Below, in pieces: positions 34,489 through 42,845 of a stretch of 64,000 bases of DNA. Source of the stretch: Lachnospiraceae bacterium oral taxon 500 (GTDB lineage Bacteria; Bacillota; Clostridia; Lachnospirales; Vallitaleaceae); the NCBI GenBank assembly GCA_002999035.1, contig CP027241.1, positions 1,739,001 to 1,803,000 on the forward strand, in the 5' to 3' direction. Within the stretch, counting starts at the first letter, position 1, and the number at the start of each line of letters is the position of its first letter. The notes below the pieces were generated by a model, which was given only the letters and a program-made list of their open reading frames with translations, was not told the origin of the DNA and made no database searches. Position numbers and translations under genes: made by a program.

Positions 34489-36660
34489 ATGAACGGAAAA
34501 GGGAGAGAGAAAAAGAAATGGAATAAGCTGTGGAGTTTGCTGCTGTCTGCGGCATTAGTGCTGACCTTGCTGCCGGCGGCAAAAGTCTCGTCATTGGCGG
34601 CGGCGCACCCGACCGCGGAGGAGATAATCATAAACAAATTTGATTTTAGCGCTGCTCCGTATTATAAAAATGGCGGGCAAGCGGGAACAGCAACGGACTA
34701 TAATGTCTGGTACAACGCGGAAACAGGCGTATTGGAACTGAAAGACTTTCACGGAACCGACAGCCCTATTTGGAATCAATCAGCGCTGCCTCTGACCATT
34801 AAGGTAACAGGAAAGAATACTTTAAAAATAGCGGTCGGTGATACGGCCAGTGCGATAGGAATAGATTCTTATTATGGTGAGCTTTCCTTTGTCGGCGACG
34901 GCTCATTAAATATTGATATCACCGGCGGAAACCCGATGTGTTACGCGATAGGAGGAAAGCGGGTAACGGTTGGCGACCGGGTGACAATGAATATTTCTGC
35001 ACAGAGCAAGGCGGATGTCTGCGGTATTTACGCGGTGGAGGGTGTCCGAATTAAGGAGAAAGCCGCGGTGAATATCACCAGTACCGGCACCGGCGCCGGT
35101 TATGAGGGAATAGCGATATTTGTTGATGGGGGAGATGACTCGGGGGAAATACGGTTTGAGTCCGAAAGACCTACCACCATCAAGTTAGCGGGTGAAACCG
35201 GAAAGTTTAATTATGCGGTATATAATACGGTCTATGTTAATCAGAACCCGGGGGCTTTAAATAACGGCAACAGCAATATTTCTTTTTTAGGTAAGGGCCG
35301 GGTCAGCATCATCAATACGGGAAAAGTTTATGCAGCCGGGATTGTATCGGATAGTAATCTTGATGGAAAGCCCGGAGAAATCCTGCTGCGGGGAGCAGAG
35401 GTTGAAATCCGGGATTGTAATGACGATATTGTGAATAGATATAACAAGACGCCTTTGAACAAGGCTGACATTATCATTAAAGATAACAGCAAAGTGACGG
35501 TCGTGTCAGATAAAGAAGCGGGATTCTTTTTGACCGATCGCAAGGGGATCGTATCGGCTGCGAACGGTATTTTGATCGAAGACAGTGAGGTGTCGGTGAC
35601 AGCAGTAAAAGGCGGACTTGATGTTAATTGGTATTATGAGCATGCCGCTAATCAATCCCCTTATGGGATAGATATCAAGGGAACCTCCAAGGTTTCCCTG
35701 ACTGGCGGAGAAAACGGAGAAAACAGTTATATTTTGGCAGGCAACAACCGGGCGGTTTGTGATTTTGACCTTTTGCCGGGCGGGTGGATTACGATTAAAG
35801 ATGGCAGCGGCAAAGCTGCAGATATAACCAGGAATGTTTTCATAAAAACGGGTGCCTGCACCAAAGCTGCGGGAGAAAAAAAGACACAGCACAGTACAGA
35901 CCCGAATGCTTTTACCTATGTCAATCCTGGCGAAGCACTAAAATTCACGGGAGAGACAGGGATTGCAGATAGAAAAGAGCCAAGTAAGGAAGCGAACAAA
36001 GAGCTGATTAAAAACATTGTCGACCCGGAACAGGCAAGGCTGGTGGAAAAACTGTTTGCAAACGGGCCGGTCACAGAAAAGAAAACAGCACTGAGAGCCC
36101 TGACTGCGGACACTAAAGCGGCGCTGGCAGCGGGGATGCTGCCGAAGTATACCGATGTCAAAACAGGCCGGTGGTACTCCAGTGATTTGGCTGTGATCAT
36201 GGCGCTGGGGCTGGCCAAGGGTACCGGCGCAGGTACCTTTTCTCCGGATAGGAATGTTACCGGTCAGGAAATGATGGCTATGCTGGTCAGATGTATGGGC
36301 AAAGAAGTAACGCCGGTTACGGGCAATAACTGGTATGCTCCCTATAAGAGCGAAGCGGCAGCGCTGAAGCTGGACGAGGGGCTTCGGTTTGATCTGGCCA
36401 AAGAGTTGACCAGAGCGGAAGCAGCGCAAATGATGTACCGGTATATTAAGCTGAACGAAAAAACAGCGGCAAAACCCGATAGCAATGCCCTTGCCCAAAT
36501 AAAGGATAGGGCAGAAATCCCGACGGAATACCAGACAGCGGTGGCGTATATGTACCAAAAGGGCATCTTCAAGGGGTACGAGGATGGCAGCTTTGCGCCG
36601 AATAAGAGTGTTTCCCGAATTGAGGTGATTGTTCTGCTGGTCCGACTGTTGGTAATGTAA
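34489..36660 (+). CDS. Secreted S-layer-homology protein
   Basis: The 723-residue protein has a signal peptide (KLWSLLLSAALVLTLLPAAK), a large beta-rich region (about 40 to 470) with many short Gly/Asn/Asp repeats resembling right-handed beta-helix or adhesin-like modules, a charged helical stretch, and three C-terminal SLH repeats (YTDVKTGRWYSSDLAVI near 554, NWYAPYKSEAAAL, TAVAYMYQKGIFKGYEDGSF). SLH repeats anchor proteins to cell-wall polymers. Ligand or function of the large region is unknown. An AGGAGG site precedes the ATG. Confidence 0.88.
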   Translation: MNGKGREKKKWNKLWSLLLSAALVLTLLPAAKVSSLAAAHPTAEEIIINKFDFSAAPYYKNGGQAGTATDYNVWYNAETGVLELKDFHGTDSPIWNQSALPLTIKVTGKNTLKIAVGDTASAIGIDSYYGELSFVGDGSLNIDITGGNPMCYAIGGKRVTVGDRVTMNISAQSKADVCGIYAVEGVRIKEKAAVNITSTGTGAGYEGIAIFVDGGDDSGEIRFESERPTTIKLAGETGKFNYAVYNTVYVNQNPGALNNGNSNISFLGKGRVSIINTGKVYAAGIVSDSNLDGKPGEILLRGAEVEIRDCNDDIVNRYNKTPLNKADIIIKDNSKVTVVSDKEAGFFLTDRKGIVSAANGILIEDSEVSVTAVKGGLDVNWYYEHAANQSPYGIDIKGTSKVSLTGGENGENSYILAGNNRAVCDFDLLPGGWITIKDGSGKAADITRNVFIKTGACTKAAGEKKTQHSTDPNAFTYVNPGEALKFTGETGIADRKEPSKEANKELIKNIVDPEQARLVEKLFANGPVTEKKTALRALTADTKAALAAGMLPKYTDVKTGRWYSSDLAVIMALGLAKGTGAGTFSPDRNVTGQEMMAMLVRCMGKEVTPVTGNNWYAPYKSEAAALKLDEGLRFDLAKELTRAEAAQMMYRYIKLNEKTAAKPDSNALAQIKDRAEIPTEYQTAVAYMYQKGIFKGYEDGSFAPNKSVSRIEVIVLLVRLLVM

Positions 36661-36718
36661 AATTATGAATATTTATTGAGGTTTGCACAGGTTTTGTTGT
36701 AAAAATAGCCGAAATATA

Positions 36719-36747
36719 TTTACAAAAGAGTGAAGATATGATATACT
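36719..36747 (+). promoter_or_regulatory. Promoter upstream of the lacI-type gene
   Basis: TTTACA at 36719-36724, a 17-base spacer and TATACT at 36742-36747. Transcription from here would pass through the 7-bp repeats, an inverted repeat and the proposed operator before reaching the regulator gene. Confidence 0.45.
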
Positions 36748-36789
36748 TTATACAAATAAACGGTTCGAGTGAGCCGATTGCAGTTCGGC

Positions 36790-36858
36790 AAAATGCAAAA
36801 TGCAAAATGCAAAATGCAAAATGCAAAATGCAAAATGCAAAATGCAAAATGCAAAATG
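36790..36858 (+). repeat. 7-bp tandem repeat AAAATGC
   Basis: Nine complete AAAATGC units and a partial tenth run without differences. They lie in the 345-base gap before the lacI-type gene, which also holds a promoter, an inverted repeat at 36915-36942 and an operator. Copy number may change by slippage. Confidence 0.9.
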
Positions 36859-36914
36859 ATTATATGCTAATCATGCTAATAAAAAATGAGTTTTGATGAA
36901 TTATTCAGGTGAGG

Positions 36915-36942
36915 GATGAGCAGACATAGATATCTGCTCATC
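36915..36942. repeat. Inverted repeat before the lacI-type gene
   Basis: GATGAGCAGA and TCTGCTCATC form a perfect 10-bp stem with an 8-base loop. No T run follows, so a terminator is unlikely. An operator or leader hairpin is possible. Confidence 0.6.
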
Positions 36943-36959
36943 TGAATTACAGCAAATAA

Positions 36960-36973
36960 GTTACGCGGGTAAA
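36960..36973. promoter_or_regulatory. Probable LacI-type operator upstream of the regulator gene
   Basis: GTTACGCGGGTAAA is a near match to GTTACACGGGTAAC found before the solute-binding-protein gene at 38022. It is 34 bases before the regulator start, suggesting autoregulation by the LacI-family protein. Confidence 0.6.
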
Positions 36974-37006
36974 TACCTGGCAGAAATCTTTTGAAGGGAT
37001 GATAAA

Positions 37007-37978
37007 GTGATAGCTACCAGAAAAGATGTGGCGGAGCTGGCAGGCGTATCGGTGGCAACCGTATCTTATGTCATAAATAGAACGAAAAATGTTACTGCGG
37101 AAGTACAGGAGCGGGTTGAGGCGGCGATAAGAGAATTGAATTATTCGCCCAATTTAGTTGCCCGCAGCTTAGCTACCCGTAAGACTCAGCATGTGGCAAT
37201 GCTTGTCAATAACTTAAAGAATCCATATTATACTGAGATGTTAGCCGGAGCCCAAGCAGTTGCCAGTAAAAAAGGCTATATCGTATCGATTATCATGGTG
37301 GATTACGCTGCTCCGGAAGAAACGCTAAAGCTGGCTTCCAGAGGACTGGACGGCGTGATAGTGGCGACAGTTCAGGCGGATGAGACAATAAGGTTCTTAG
37401 ACGGCCGGATTCCATATGCCACGGCGAGTGAAAATTTGTATTGCAGTTATAAAGAAGGGATTTTTGAAGCGGTTAAATCACTCAAGGAATATGGACATAC
37501 CGATATTGCCTTTCTTAGCGGTTTGCGGATGGGGGAGAGTCATGAACGGTACCGCTATTTAACGGAAGCCCTGAAATATTATAATCTGCCGGTAAACCGG
37601 AACTTAATGGTCGATGGGAATCAGCGGGAGGAAACCAATGAAGCGGCCGGGGTTGAGGCCATGCAGGATCTTATAGACCGGCGGGAATCATTTACGGCGG
37701 TTTTTGCGGTAAATGATTTGATGGCATTCGGGGCGATGAGTGCACTGGCTAAGAATGGCCTAAAGGTGCCGGAGGATGTTTCGGTCATAGGCTGCGATAA
37801 TCTGGAAATCGGGCGCTATTTTTTGCCGGCCCTTTCCACATTGGATGTGTCTGCATTTAAAATGGGAAAATATTTGATGAAAGAACTGATTTCTAAAATT
37901 GAAAATAAATCGGAAACAAGAAAAATTGTGATTTCTGCTTATGTGGAGCGAGCGAGCGTAGGCAGACGCAAAGAGTAA
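37007..37978 (+). CDS. LacI-family regulator of the rhamnoside operon
   Basis: The 323-residue regulator has the LacI helix-turn-helix and hinge (RKDVAELAGVSVATVSYVIN, YSPNLVARSLATRKT) and a periplasmic-binding-like ligand domain (GLDGVIVATVQADE, FTAVFAVNDLMAFGAMSAL, EDVSVIGCDN). It starts with GTG at 37007 behind AAGGGATG. It stands just upstream of the solute-binding protein, permease and GH78 genes and is flanked by two copies of one operator sequence. It is probably the local repressor that responds to rhamnose or a rhamnoside. Confidence 0.92.
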   Translation: MIATRKDVAELAGVSVATVSYVINRTKNVTAEVQERVEAAIRELNYSPNLVARSLATRKTQHVAMLVNNLKNPYYTEMLAGAQAVASKKGYIVSIIMVDYAAPEETLKLASRGLDGVIVATVQADETIRFLDGRIPYATASENLYCSYKEGIFEAVKSLKEYGHTDIAFLSGLRMGESHERYRYLTEALKYYNLPVNRNLMVDGNQREETNEAAGVEAMQDLIDRRESFTAVFAVNDLMAFGAMSALAKNGLKVPEDVSVIGCDNLEIGRYFLPALSTLDVSAFKMGKYLMKELISKIENKSETRKIVISAYVERASVGRRKE

Positions 37979-38021
37979 GAAAAGGGAAATATTGCGCCGG
38001 ATATTATTTTTTGGCGCTCAA

Positions 38022-38035
38022 GTTACACGGGTAAC
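38022..38035. promoter_or_regulatory. Probable LacI-type operator before the rhamnoside transport genes
   Basis: GTTACACGGGTAAC has GTTAC/GTAAC arms around a CG-rich centre, the usual form of LacI-family operators. It lies about 190 bases before the solute-binding-protein gene and matches the site at 36960. Confidence 0.65.
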
Positions 38036-38227
38036 TTTTCCCGTACCCAATCGAACAGCCTTTTTGCTTGGCGGTGTGCGGAATGTCCGTACTGTTTTGA
38101 TGGAAGTGCACAGCGGAAAATGGCGCCTTTTCGCTGAGCAGGCCGTAGTCAGAAAGACTGTGCCTTTGGATAGGGGAAAGCTGAGTTAAGAACTTTTTCA
38201 CAATGAAGACTTGAAGGAGGAATAATT

Positions 38228-39895
38228 ATGAAAATGAAGAAACTCATGGCATTGGCCATGGCGGCGGCGATGACTCTCAGCCTTGCCGCATGCGGTTCTA
38301 ACTCCGCAGATAAGGGGAAAACGGTGACGGATCAACCCACTCAGAATCAAACCGTTAAGGAAGAGACCCCTAAAGACAAGGAAGAAGCCGCTCCCAAAAC
38401 CGACACAGCGACCATTACCATTTGCACAACGAATGATCCGGGAAAGCAAGCGGCCTGGACAGCGGTGGCGGAAGCTTACATGAAAAAGCACTCGGATGTT
38501 AAGGTAGTGGTCGATTTAAAGGCTTCAGAAAACTATGACCAATGGGTTCAGACCGAATTTACATCAAAGGAACCAACCGCGGATATTGTCAATATTAACT
38601 TAGCGGGTGATACCAGCAAGGGCAAGTCCATCAACTATATGGAATATTTTGACAATAAGAGCCCTTATTCCGACGGGACATGGGCAGAGCAGTTTGATGT
38701 TTCCAAACAAAAGGTGAATATGGCTGACAATACCATGGATGCGTTAAGCCTTGATACCGTTCAGGTTATTTGGCTGTATAATGCGGACATCTTTAATAAG
38801 GCCGGAGCCGAGCCGCCGAAAACATGGGATGAGATGATTGCGGCCTGTGAGAAGATTCAAGCCGCGGGCTATCAGCCAATCGCGTGCGATGGGGACTACA
38901 CCAGCTTCTACGCGTTGACGATGGGCTGGCTGGCACAAATTTACCATGACCAGACCAACAGAAGTGAGGTAGAAATTACCCGGGCGAAAGAAGGCGACTA
39001 TTGCTATGACCCGGATATTGATGGCAAGTGGAAATATGACCCCACCGATCCCTACAATGATGATGCAGATCATTTGACCCAGAACCCGATCAGAGCGTTT
39101 GCAGCCGTTAAAGACGGCTCCAGAAGCGGCAATACAGAAGGATTTAAGGCGGTATGGACTAATCTGGCCAAGGTATATCCTAAATATGCCGGCGGTGAAT
39201 CCTTCTTCGGGACAAACTTTAATGGTTCAAAGGCATTATTTTATCAGGGCAAGGCGGCGATGATGGTTAATGTTGCCTCCGGTATCGTGGAATTTAACAA
39301 TGATATGAAGGCGCTGGCTTCCGGTGAAAAGGTACAGGATTCCGAAGGAAAAGCAATTGAGAATGTGCAGAAGTTCACGCTGGGTACATTTAATATGCCT
39401 TCCATGGAAGGGCCGGAGTTTGAAGCCAAAGCCAGAACGATTGAAGTTGCGAATGGATTTATTGGCTGTATTTCTAAGGATCAGGATCATGATGACAAAG
39501 TTATTGATTTCTTAATGTACTTCTCATCAAGTGAAGGGCAGAGCGTGTACATTGATGCCGGTTTGGAAAACGGTATGGTTCCCGCCGGTCAGAGTCTGGT
39601 TTATAATATTTCCTATCCGGATGAAATTCAGAATGCGTTTGATTCGTTGAAACTGATCGGTAATGTCCAGAAAGATTTTAATAATCAGCTGGCCAGAGGA
39701 ATTGGTGAGTCGGCTGACAACTTCCGTAATTTCTATGAATACAGCTATGATTTCTTAACCGCTAAAATTGATGTTAACGCATGGGCGCAAAAACATCAGG
39801 AAAATATTACCAGTCATTTTGAAAAGGCGATGGCAGAAAAAGGCGTTGGCGCAAGCGATTTGGCCAACCCGCAGAATGCACCGACGGGCAACTGA
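38228..39895 (+). CDS. ABC sugar transporter solute-binding lipoprotein
   Basis: The 555-residue lipoprotein has a signal peptide with lipobox LSLAACG and a linker rich in Thr, Lys and Glu. The binding domain (ICTTNDPGKQAAWTAVAEAY, FYQGKAAMMVNVASGI, VIDFLMYFSSSEGQSVY) belongs to the family of oligosaccharide-binding proteins. At 555 residues it is over 100 longer than many such proteins. It should capture rhamnosides outside the cell for the following permeases. AAGGAGG lies before the ATG. Confidence 0.9.
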   Translation: MKMKKLMALAMAAAMTLSLAACGSNSADKGKTVTDQPTQNQTVKEETPKDKEEAAPKTDTATITICTTNDPGKQAAWTAVAEAYMKKHSDVKVVVDLKASENYDQWVQTEFTSKEPTADIVNINLAGDTSKGKSINYMEYFDNKSPYSDGTWAEQFDVSKQKVNMADNTMDALSLDTVQVIWLYNADIFNKAGAEPPKTWDEMIAACEKIQAAGYQPIACDGDYTSFYALTMGWLAQIYHDQTNRSEVEITRAKEGDYCYDPDIDGKWKYDPTDPYNDDADHLTQNPIRAFAAVKDGSRSGNTEGFKAVWTNLAKVYPKYAGGESFFGTNFNGSKALFYQGKAAMMVNVASGIVEFNNDMKALASGEKVQDSEGKAIENVQKFTLGTFNMPSMEGPEFEAKARTIEVANGFIGCISKDQDHDDKVIDFLMYFSSSEGQSVYIDAGLENGMVPAGQSLVYNISYPDEIQNAFDSLKLIGNVQKDFNNQLARGIGESADNFRNFYEYSYDFLTAKIDVNAWAQKHQENITSHFEKAMAEKGVGASDLANPQNAPTGN

Positions 39896-39933
39896 TAAAT
39901 AGTAAGAGAGGTCGTGGGATTTAAGACTGACAG

Positions 39934-39966
39934 ATACGGCAGAGAGACGGGCTTTCTCTGCCGTAT
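39934..39966 (+). promoter_or_regulatory. Hairpin between the solute-binding-protein and permease genes
   Basis: Perfect 12-bp arms ATACGGCAGAGA and TCTCTGCCGTAT enclose a 9-base loop, followed by TTAAAAA rather than a T run. It probably protects or attenuates the mRNA so that the binding protein is made in excess over the permeases. Confidence 0.6.
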
Positions 39967-39995
39967 TTAAAAAGCGCGGTGAAGGAGACGGAAGG

Positions 39996-41981
39996 ATGAA
40001 GGATAAAGTTGCAAAAAATAATATTATCCTTATAGTGATAGCTGCGGTGTGTTTAATAGCCGGCGTCGTTCTGCTGCTGGGCCAGAGATACTGTAATCGT
40101 AAAACCCAGGGAATCGAAAGCAGCGGAATTGCGATAGGCGCTCAAAACGGTTGTATCGCTTATGCTGCCGAAAATGATATTCTGATGGTGGGCAATCAAA
40201 ATAATGAAGCCGTAGCGTTTCGGGGCGGAAATGAGATATGGAGGACTTCCGCCAATGGCGCTTATCGAACGTTTGTCATTGACGCGGATAACAGCAAAGT
40301 ATATGCGGGCAATGAGGATAATCATATCTATATATATAACATTATAGATGGAACGCTGATTTCAGACATTGATACGCGGCGCAGGATTGTGGCTATGGAT
40401 GTGGCGGCGGACGGTAAAATTGCAGTCGCGACCAGTACCGGTGCCACCAAGGCCAATGTTATTATTTACGATAAAGACGGGAATGAGCTTTTAAACAGCG
40501 GCTATAAGATAAAAATAAATGGGATTCGGTTTACGGCAGACAGTCAAAATATTATTATCGGTAATAACCGCGGTGAGCTAATCAAGTTGGATATAGCCGG
40601 CAGTGAGACTGGTATGTTCGCAGCCAAATATACGGTTTTGCAGATGATAAGGTATGGCGAGTATCATTTGGCGGTCTGCAAAAACGGCGGTTACTTTGGA
40701 TTTGACGATGATTTACAGATAGTCAGAAAAGGAGTGATTACCAATACTGCTCAGGCGGTGGTAAACAGTATCGGAACGGATGCCGCCGGGGAATATATAG
40801 CCGTAGGTTCGCAGGAAGGATATGTATATATTTTAGATAAAAAGGATAATCAGGTTTATGTCCAAAACACACATGCGACAGTAAATGCCTTTGCGCCATA
40901 CGGCGATTATATTTATATGGCAGGTGCCCATGCGTCAATTCAGATTATTCATGTCGCCGATATGGCTCATGTTCGGCTATACGGCACATTGGCTGCGGTC
41001 TTACTCGGTGCAGGCGCAATCATCTTTGCTATTGGTATATTTTTGGCGTTTCTGGCTATTCCGGCTGCCAACCGGAAGCTGCGTAAGCTGGGAAAAAATA
41101 TGTGGAAAAATAAAATCGCATATATTTTGCTGCTGCCGACATTTTTGCTGTTATGGTTCTTTAATTATAGAGGGATTTTAACGGCATTTGTACGAGCCTT
41201 TACCAATTGGTCGACTACCAATAATACCGTAGCCAAAATGGATTTTGTCGGCTTAGAGAACTTTCGCCGGATGTTTCATGAAGGCTATTTTCTGATGGGC
41301 ATGAAAAACTTGGCACTGCTTATTGTGACCGGTATTTTAAAGACAGTTACGATGCCACTGGTAACAGCATGGCTAGTGTATGCCGTCAGAGGAAGTAGAA
41401 AAAAATATTTATACCGCTTTCTGTTTGTGCTGCCCGTAGTTGTTCCGGGGGTAGTCATGGCGATGACCTGGCAAAAAATATACGACCCCAATATTGGTCT
41501 CTTAAATGAAATTTTAAGGGCAGTGGGGCTTTTTAAGTGGCAGCAGGTTTGGCTGGGGAATTCTAAGACGGCTATCTGGTCAATCATATTTATGGGCTTT
41601 CCGTTTATATCGGCAATGGCATTCTTGGTTTATTATGGCGGATTTATCAATATTGGCAGGGAAGTGGAAGAGTCGGCGCGGGTAGACGGCGCCAGCAGAA
41701 GCCAGGTGTTTTGGAAGATTCAGCTGCCGATTATAAAGCCGCAGCTGAGCATTATGGTAACCTTAACATTAATCGGTGTCATGCAGGACTTTAATAATAT
41801 TTATATCATGACTGGCGGCGGTCCGGGAACATCAACCTATGTGCCGGCTTTGGAATTATATTTGAATGTTGCCCAGTTCGGCCGATATGGATATGCTTGT
41901 GCGTTGGGCGTGGTGTTGTTTGTCTTTACAATGACGGTCATTTTAGTCAATATGCGGCTGACCCGGGAGAAGGAGGTGTAA
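39996..41981 (+). CDS. ABC sugar permease with N-terminal extracytoplasmic beta-propeller
   Basis: This 661-residue protein joins two parts. Residues 9 to 28 form a membrane anchor. Residues about 40 to 325 are WD40/PQQ-like repeats (KVYAGNEDNHIYIYNIIDGT, GEYIAVGSQEGYVYILDKKD). A second membrane helix follows (about 328 to 352). The rest (from about 365) is a usual sugar permease, including KNKIAYILLLPTFLLLWFFN and the EAA-type coupling loop EESARVDGASRSQVFWKIQL. Both parts are one uninterrupted frame. The propeller should face outward and might help bind substrate or wall glycans. Normal permeases of this family have about 300 residues. Confidence 0.88.
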   Translation: MKDKVAKNNIILIVIAAVCLIAGVVLLLGQRYCNRKTQGIESSGIAIGAQNGCIAYAAENDILMVGNQNNEAVAFRGGNEIWRTSANGAYRTFVIDADNSKVYAGNEDNHIYIYNIIDGTLISDIDTRRRIVAMDVAADGKIAVATSTGATKANVIIYDKDGNELLNSGYKIKINGIRFTADSQNIIIGNNRGELIKLDIAGSETGMFAAKYTVLQMIRYGEYHLAVCKNGGYFGFDDDLQIVRKGVITNTAQAVVNSIGTDAAGEYIAVGSQEGYVYILDKKDNQVYVQNTHATVNAFAPYGDYIYMAGAHASIQIIHVADMAHVRLYGTLAAVLLGAGAIIFAIGIFLAFLAIPAANRKLRKLGKNMWKNKIAYILLLPTFLLLWFFNYRGILTAFVRAFTNWSTTNNTVAKMDFVGLENFRRMFHEGYFLMGMKNLALLIVTGILKTVTMPLVTAWLVYAVRGSRKKYLYRFLFVLPVVVPGVVMAMTWQKIYDPNIGLLNEILRAVGLFKWQQVWLGNSKTAIWSIIFMGFPFISAMAFLVYYGGFINIGREVEESARVDGASRSQVFWKIQLPIIKPQLSIMVTLTLIGVMQDFNNIYIMTGGGPGTSTYVPALELYLNVAQFGRYGYACALGVVLFVFTMTVILVNMRLTREKEV

Positions 41982-41985
41982 GCGG

Positions 41986-42825
41986 ATGGGAAAGAAGCGG
42001 GCAAACTTTCGTTTTCAAGTGATGATAACGCTGATTATCCTTTTCCTGATTCTGATATCCTTTGTCCCGATTGCGCTGATGATTATGCTGTCTTTCAAGA
42101 CCAATGCCGAAGTATACAGCAACTTTTTCGCGCTGCCCAAGAGCTTTAACTGGGGTAATTACTCGTCCGCGCTGGGACTTTTAGGGCAAAATATGTTTAA
42201 TACCGTAGCGGTTGTGGCGATAGCGGTAGCATTTACACTGGTGCTGTCGGCGGTGGGGGGATATGTCTTTGCGAGAATGAACTTTCCCGGTAAGAAAATG
42301 CTGTATCTGCTGCTTATGGCGCTGCTGATGATTCCCGGAATCCTTTACCTGGCGCCCAATTATGCTTTGATTCAGCAATACGGTATATTTAACACATGGT
42401 GGGCTCTGATCCTGCCGTGGGTTTCAGGCGGACAGGTGTTGGGCATTATTCTTTGCCGCAACTCCGTAGAGGCTCTGCCGATTGATTTATTTGAGTCGGC
42501 CAGGCTGGAAGGCTGCGGAGAAATCCGAACGCTGATTTATATTACCACGCCGTTGATCAAGCCGATTCTGTCAACCATCGCCGTGCTTAAAATGGTGGAT
42601 TATTACAATGATTTTATTTGGCCGATGATGGTTATTGAATCAAACAGCAAGCAGGTTATTACCGTGGCGGTTCGTGTGTTTGCCGCGTCCCAGTCGGCAG
42701 GCGGCGGCCGGATCGGCCCAATGTTTGCCGGTTATGTGATAGCAACCATTCCTGTTTTTGTTCTTTTTTTATTTACTTCTCGGCTATATATGGAAGGAAT
42801 GACAGCCGGCGCGATAAAAGGATGA
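41986..42825 (+). CDS. ABC sugar permease, second subunit
   Basis: The 279-residue partner permease has six helices and the EAA-type loop ESARLEGCGEIRTLIYITTP, and ends MEGMTAGAIKG like many MalG-type proteins. Its start lies 4 bases after the fused permease. No ATPase gene is present in the operon, so a shared ATPase elsewhere (MsmX type) is probably used. Confidence 0.93.
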   Translation: MGKKRANFRFQVMITLIILFLILISFVPIALMIMLSFKTNAEVYSNFFALPKSFNWGNYSSALGLLGQNMFNTVAVVAIAVAFTLVLSAVGGYVFARMNFPGKKMLYLLLMALLMIPGILYLAPNYALIQQYGIFNTWWALILPWVSGGQVLGIILCRNSVEALPIDLFESARLEGCGEIRTLIYITTPLIKPILSTIAVLKMVDYYNDFIWPMMVIESNSKQVITVAVRVFAASQSAGGGRIGPMFAGYVIATIPVFVLFLFTSRLYMEGMTAGAIKG

Positions 42826-42845
42826 TTTTTGAAAGGTGAAAAATT

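Noticed and set aside
37994-38017. GCGCC/GGCGC hairpin as a terminator of the lacI-type gene
   Set aside because: The T run lies in the loop rather than after the stem and the arms are only 5 bp.
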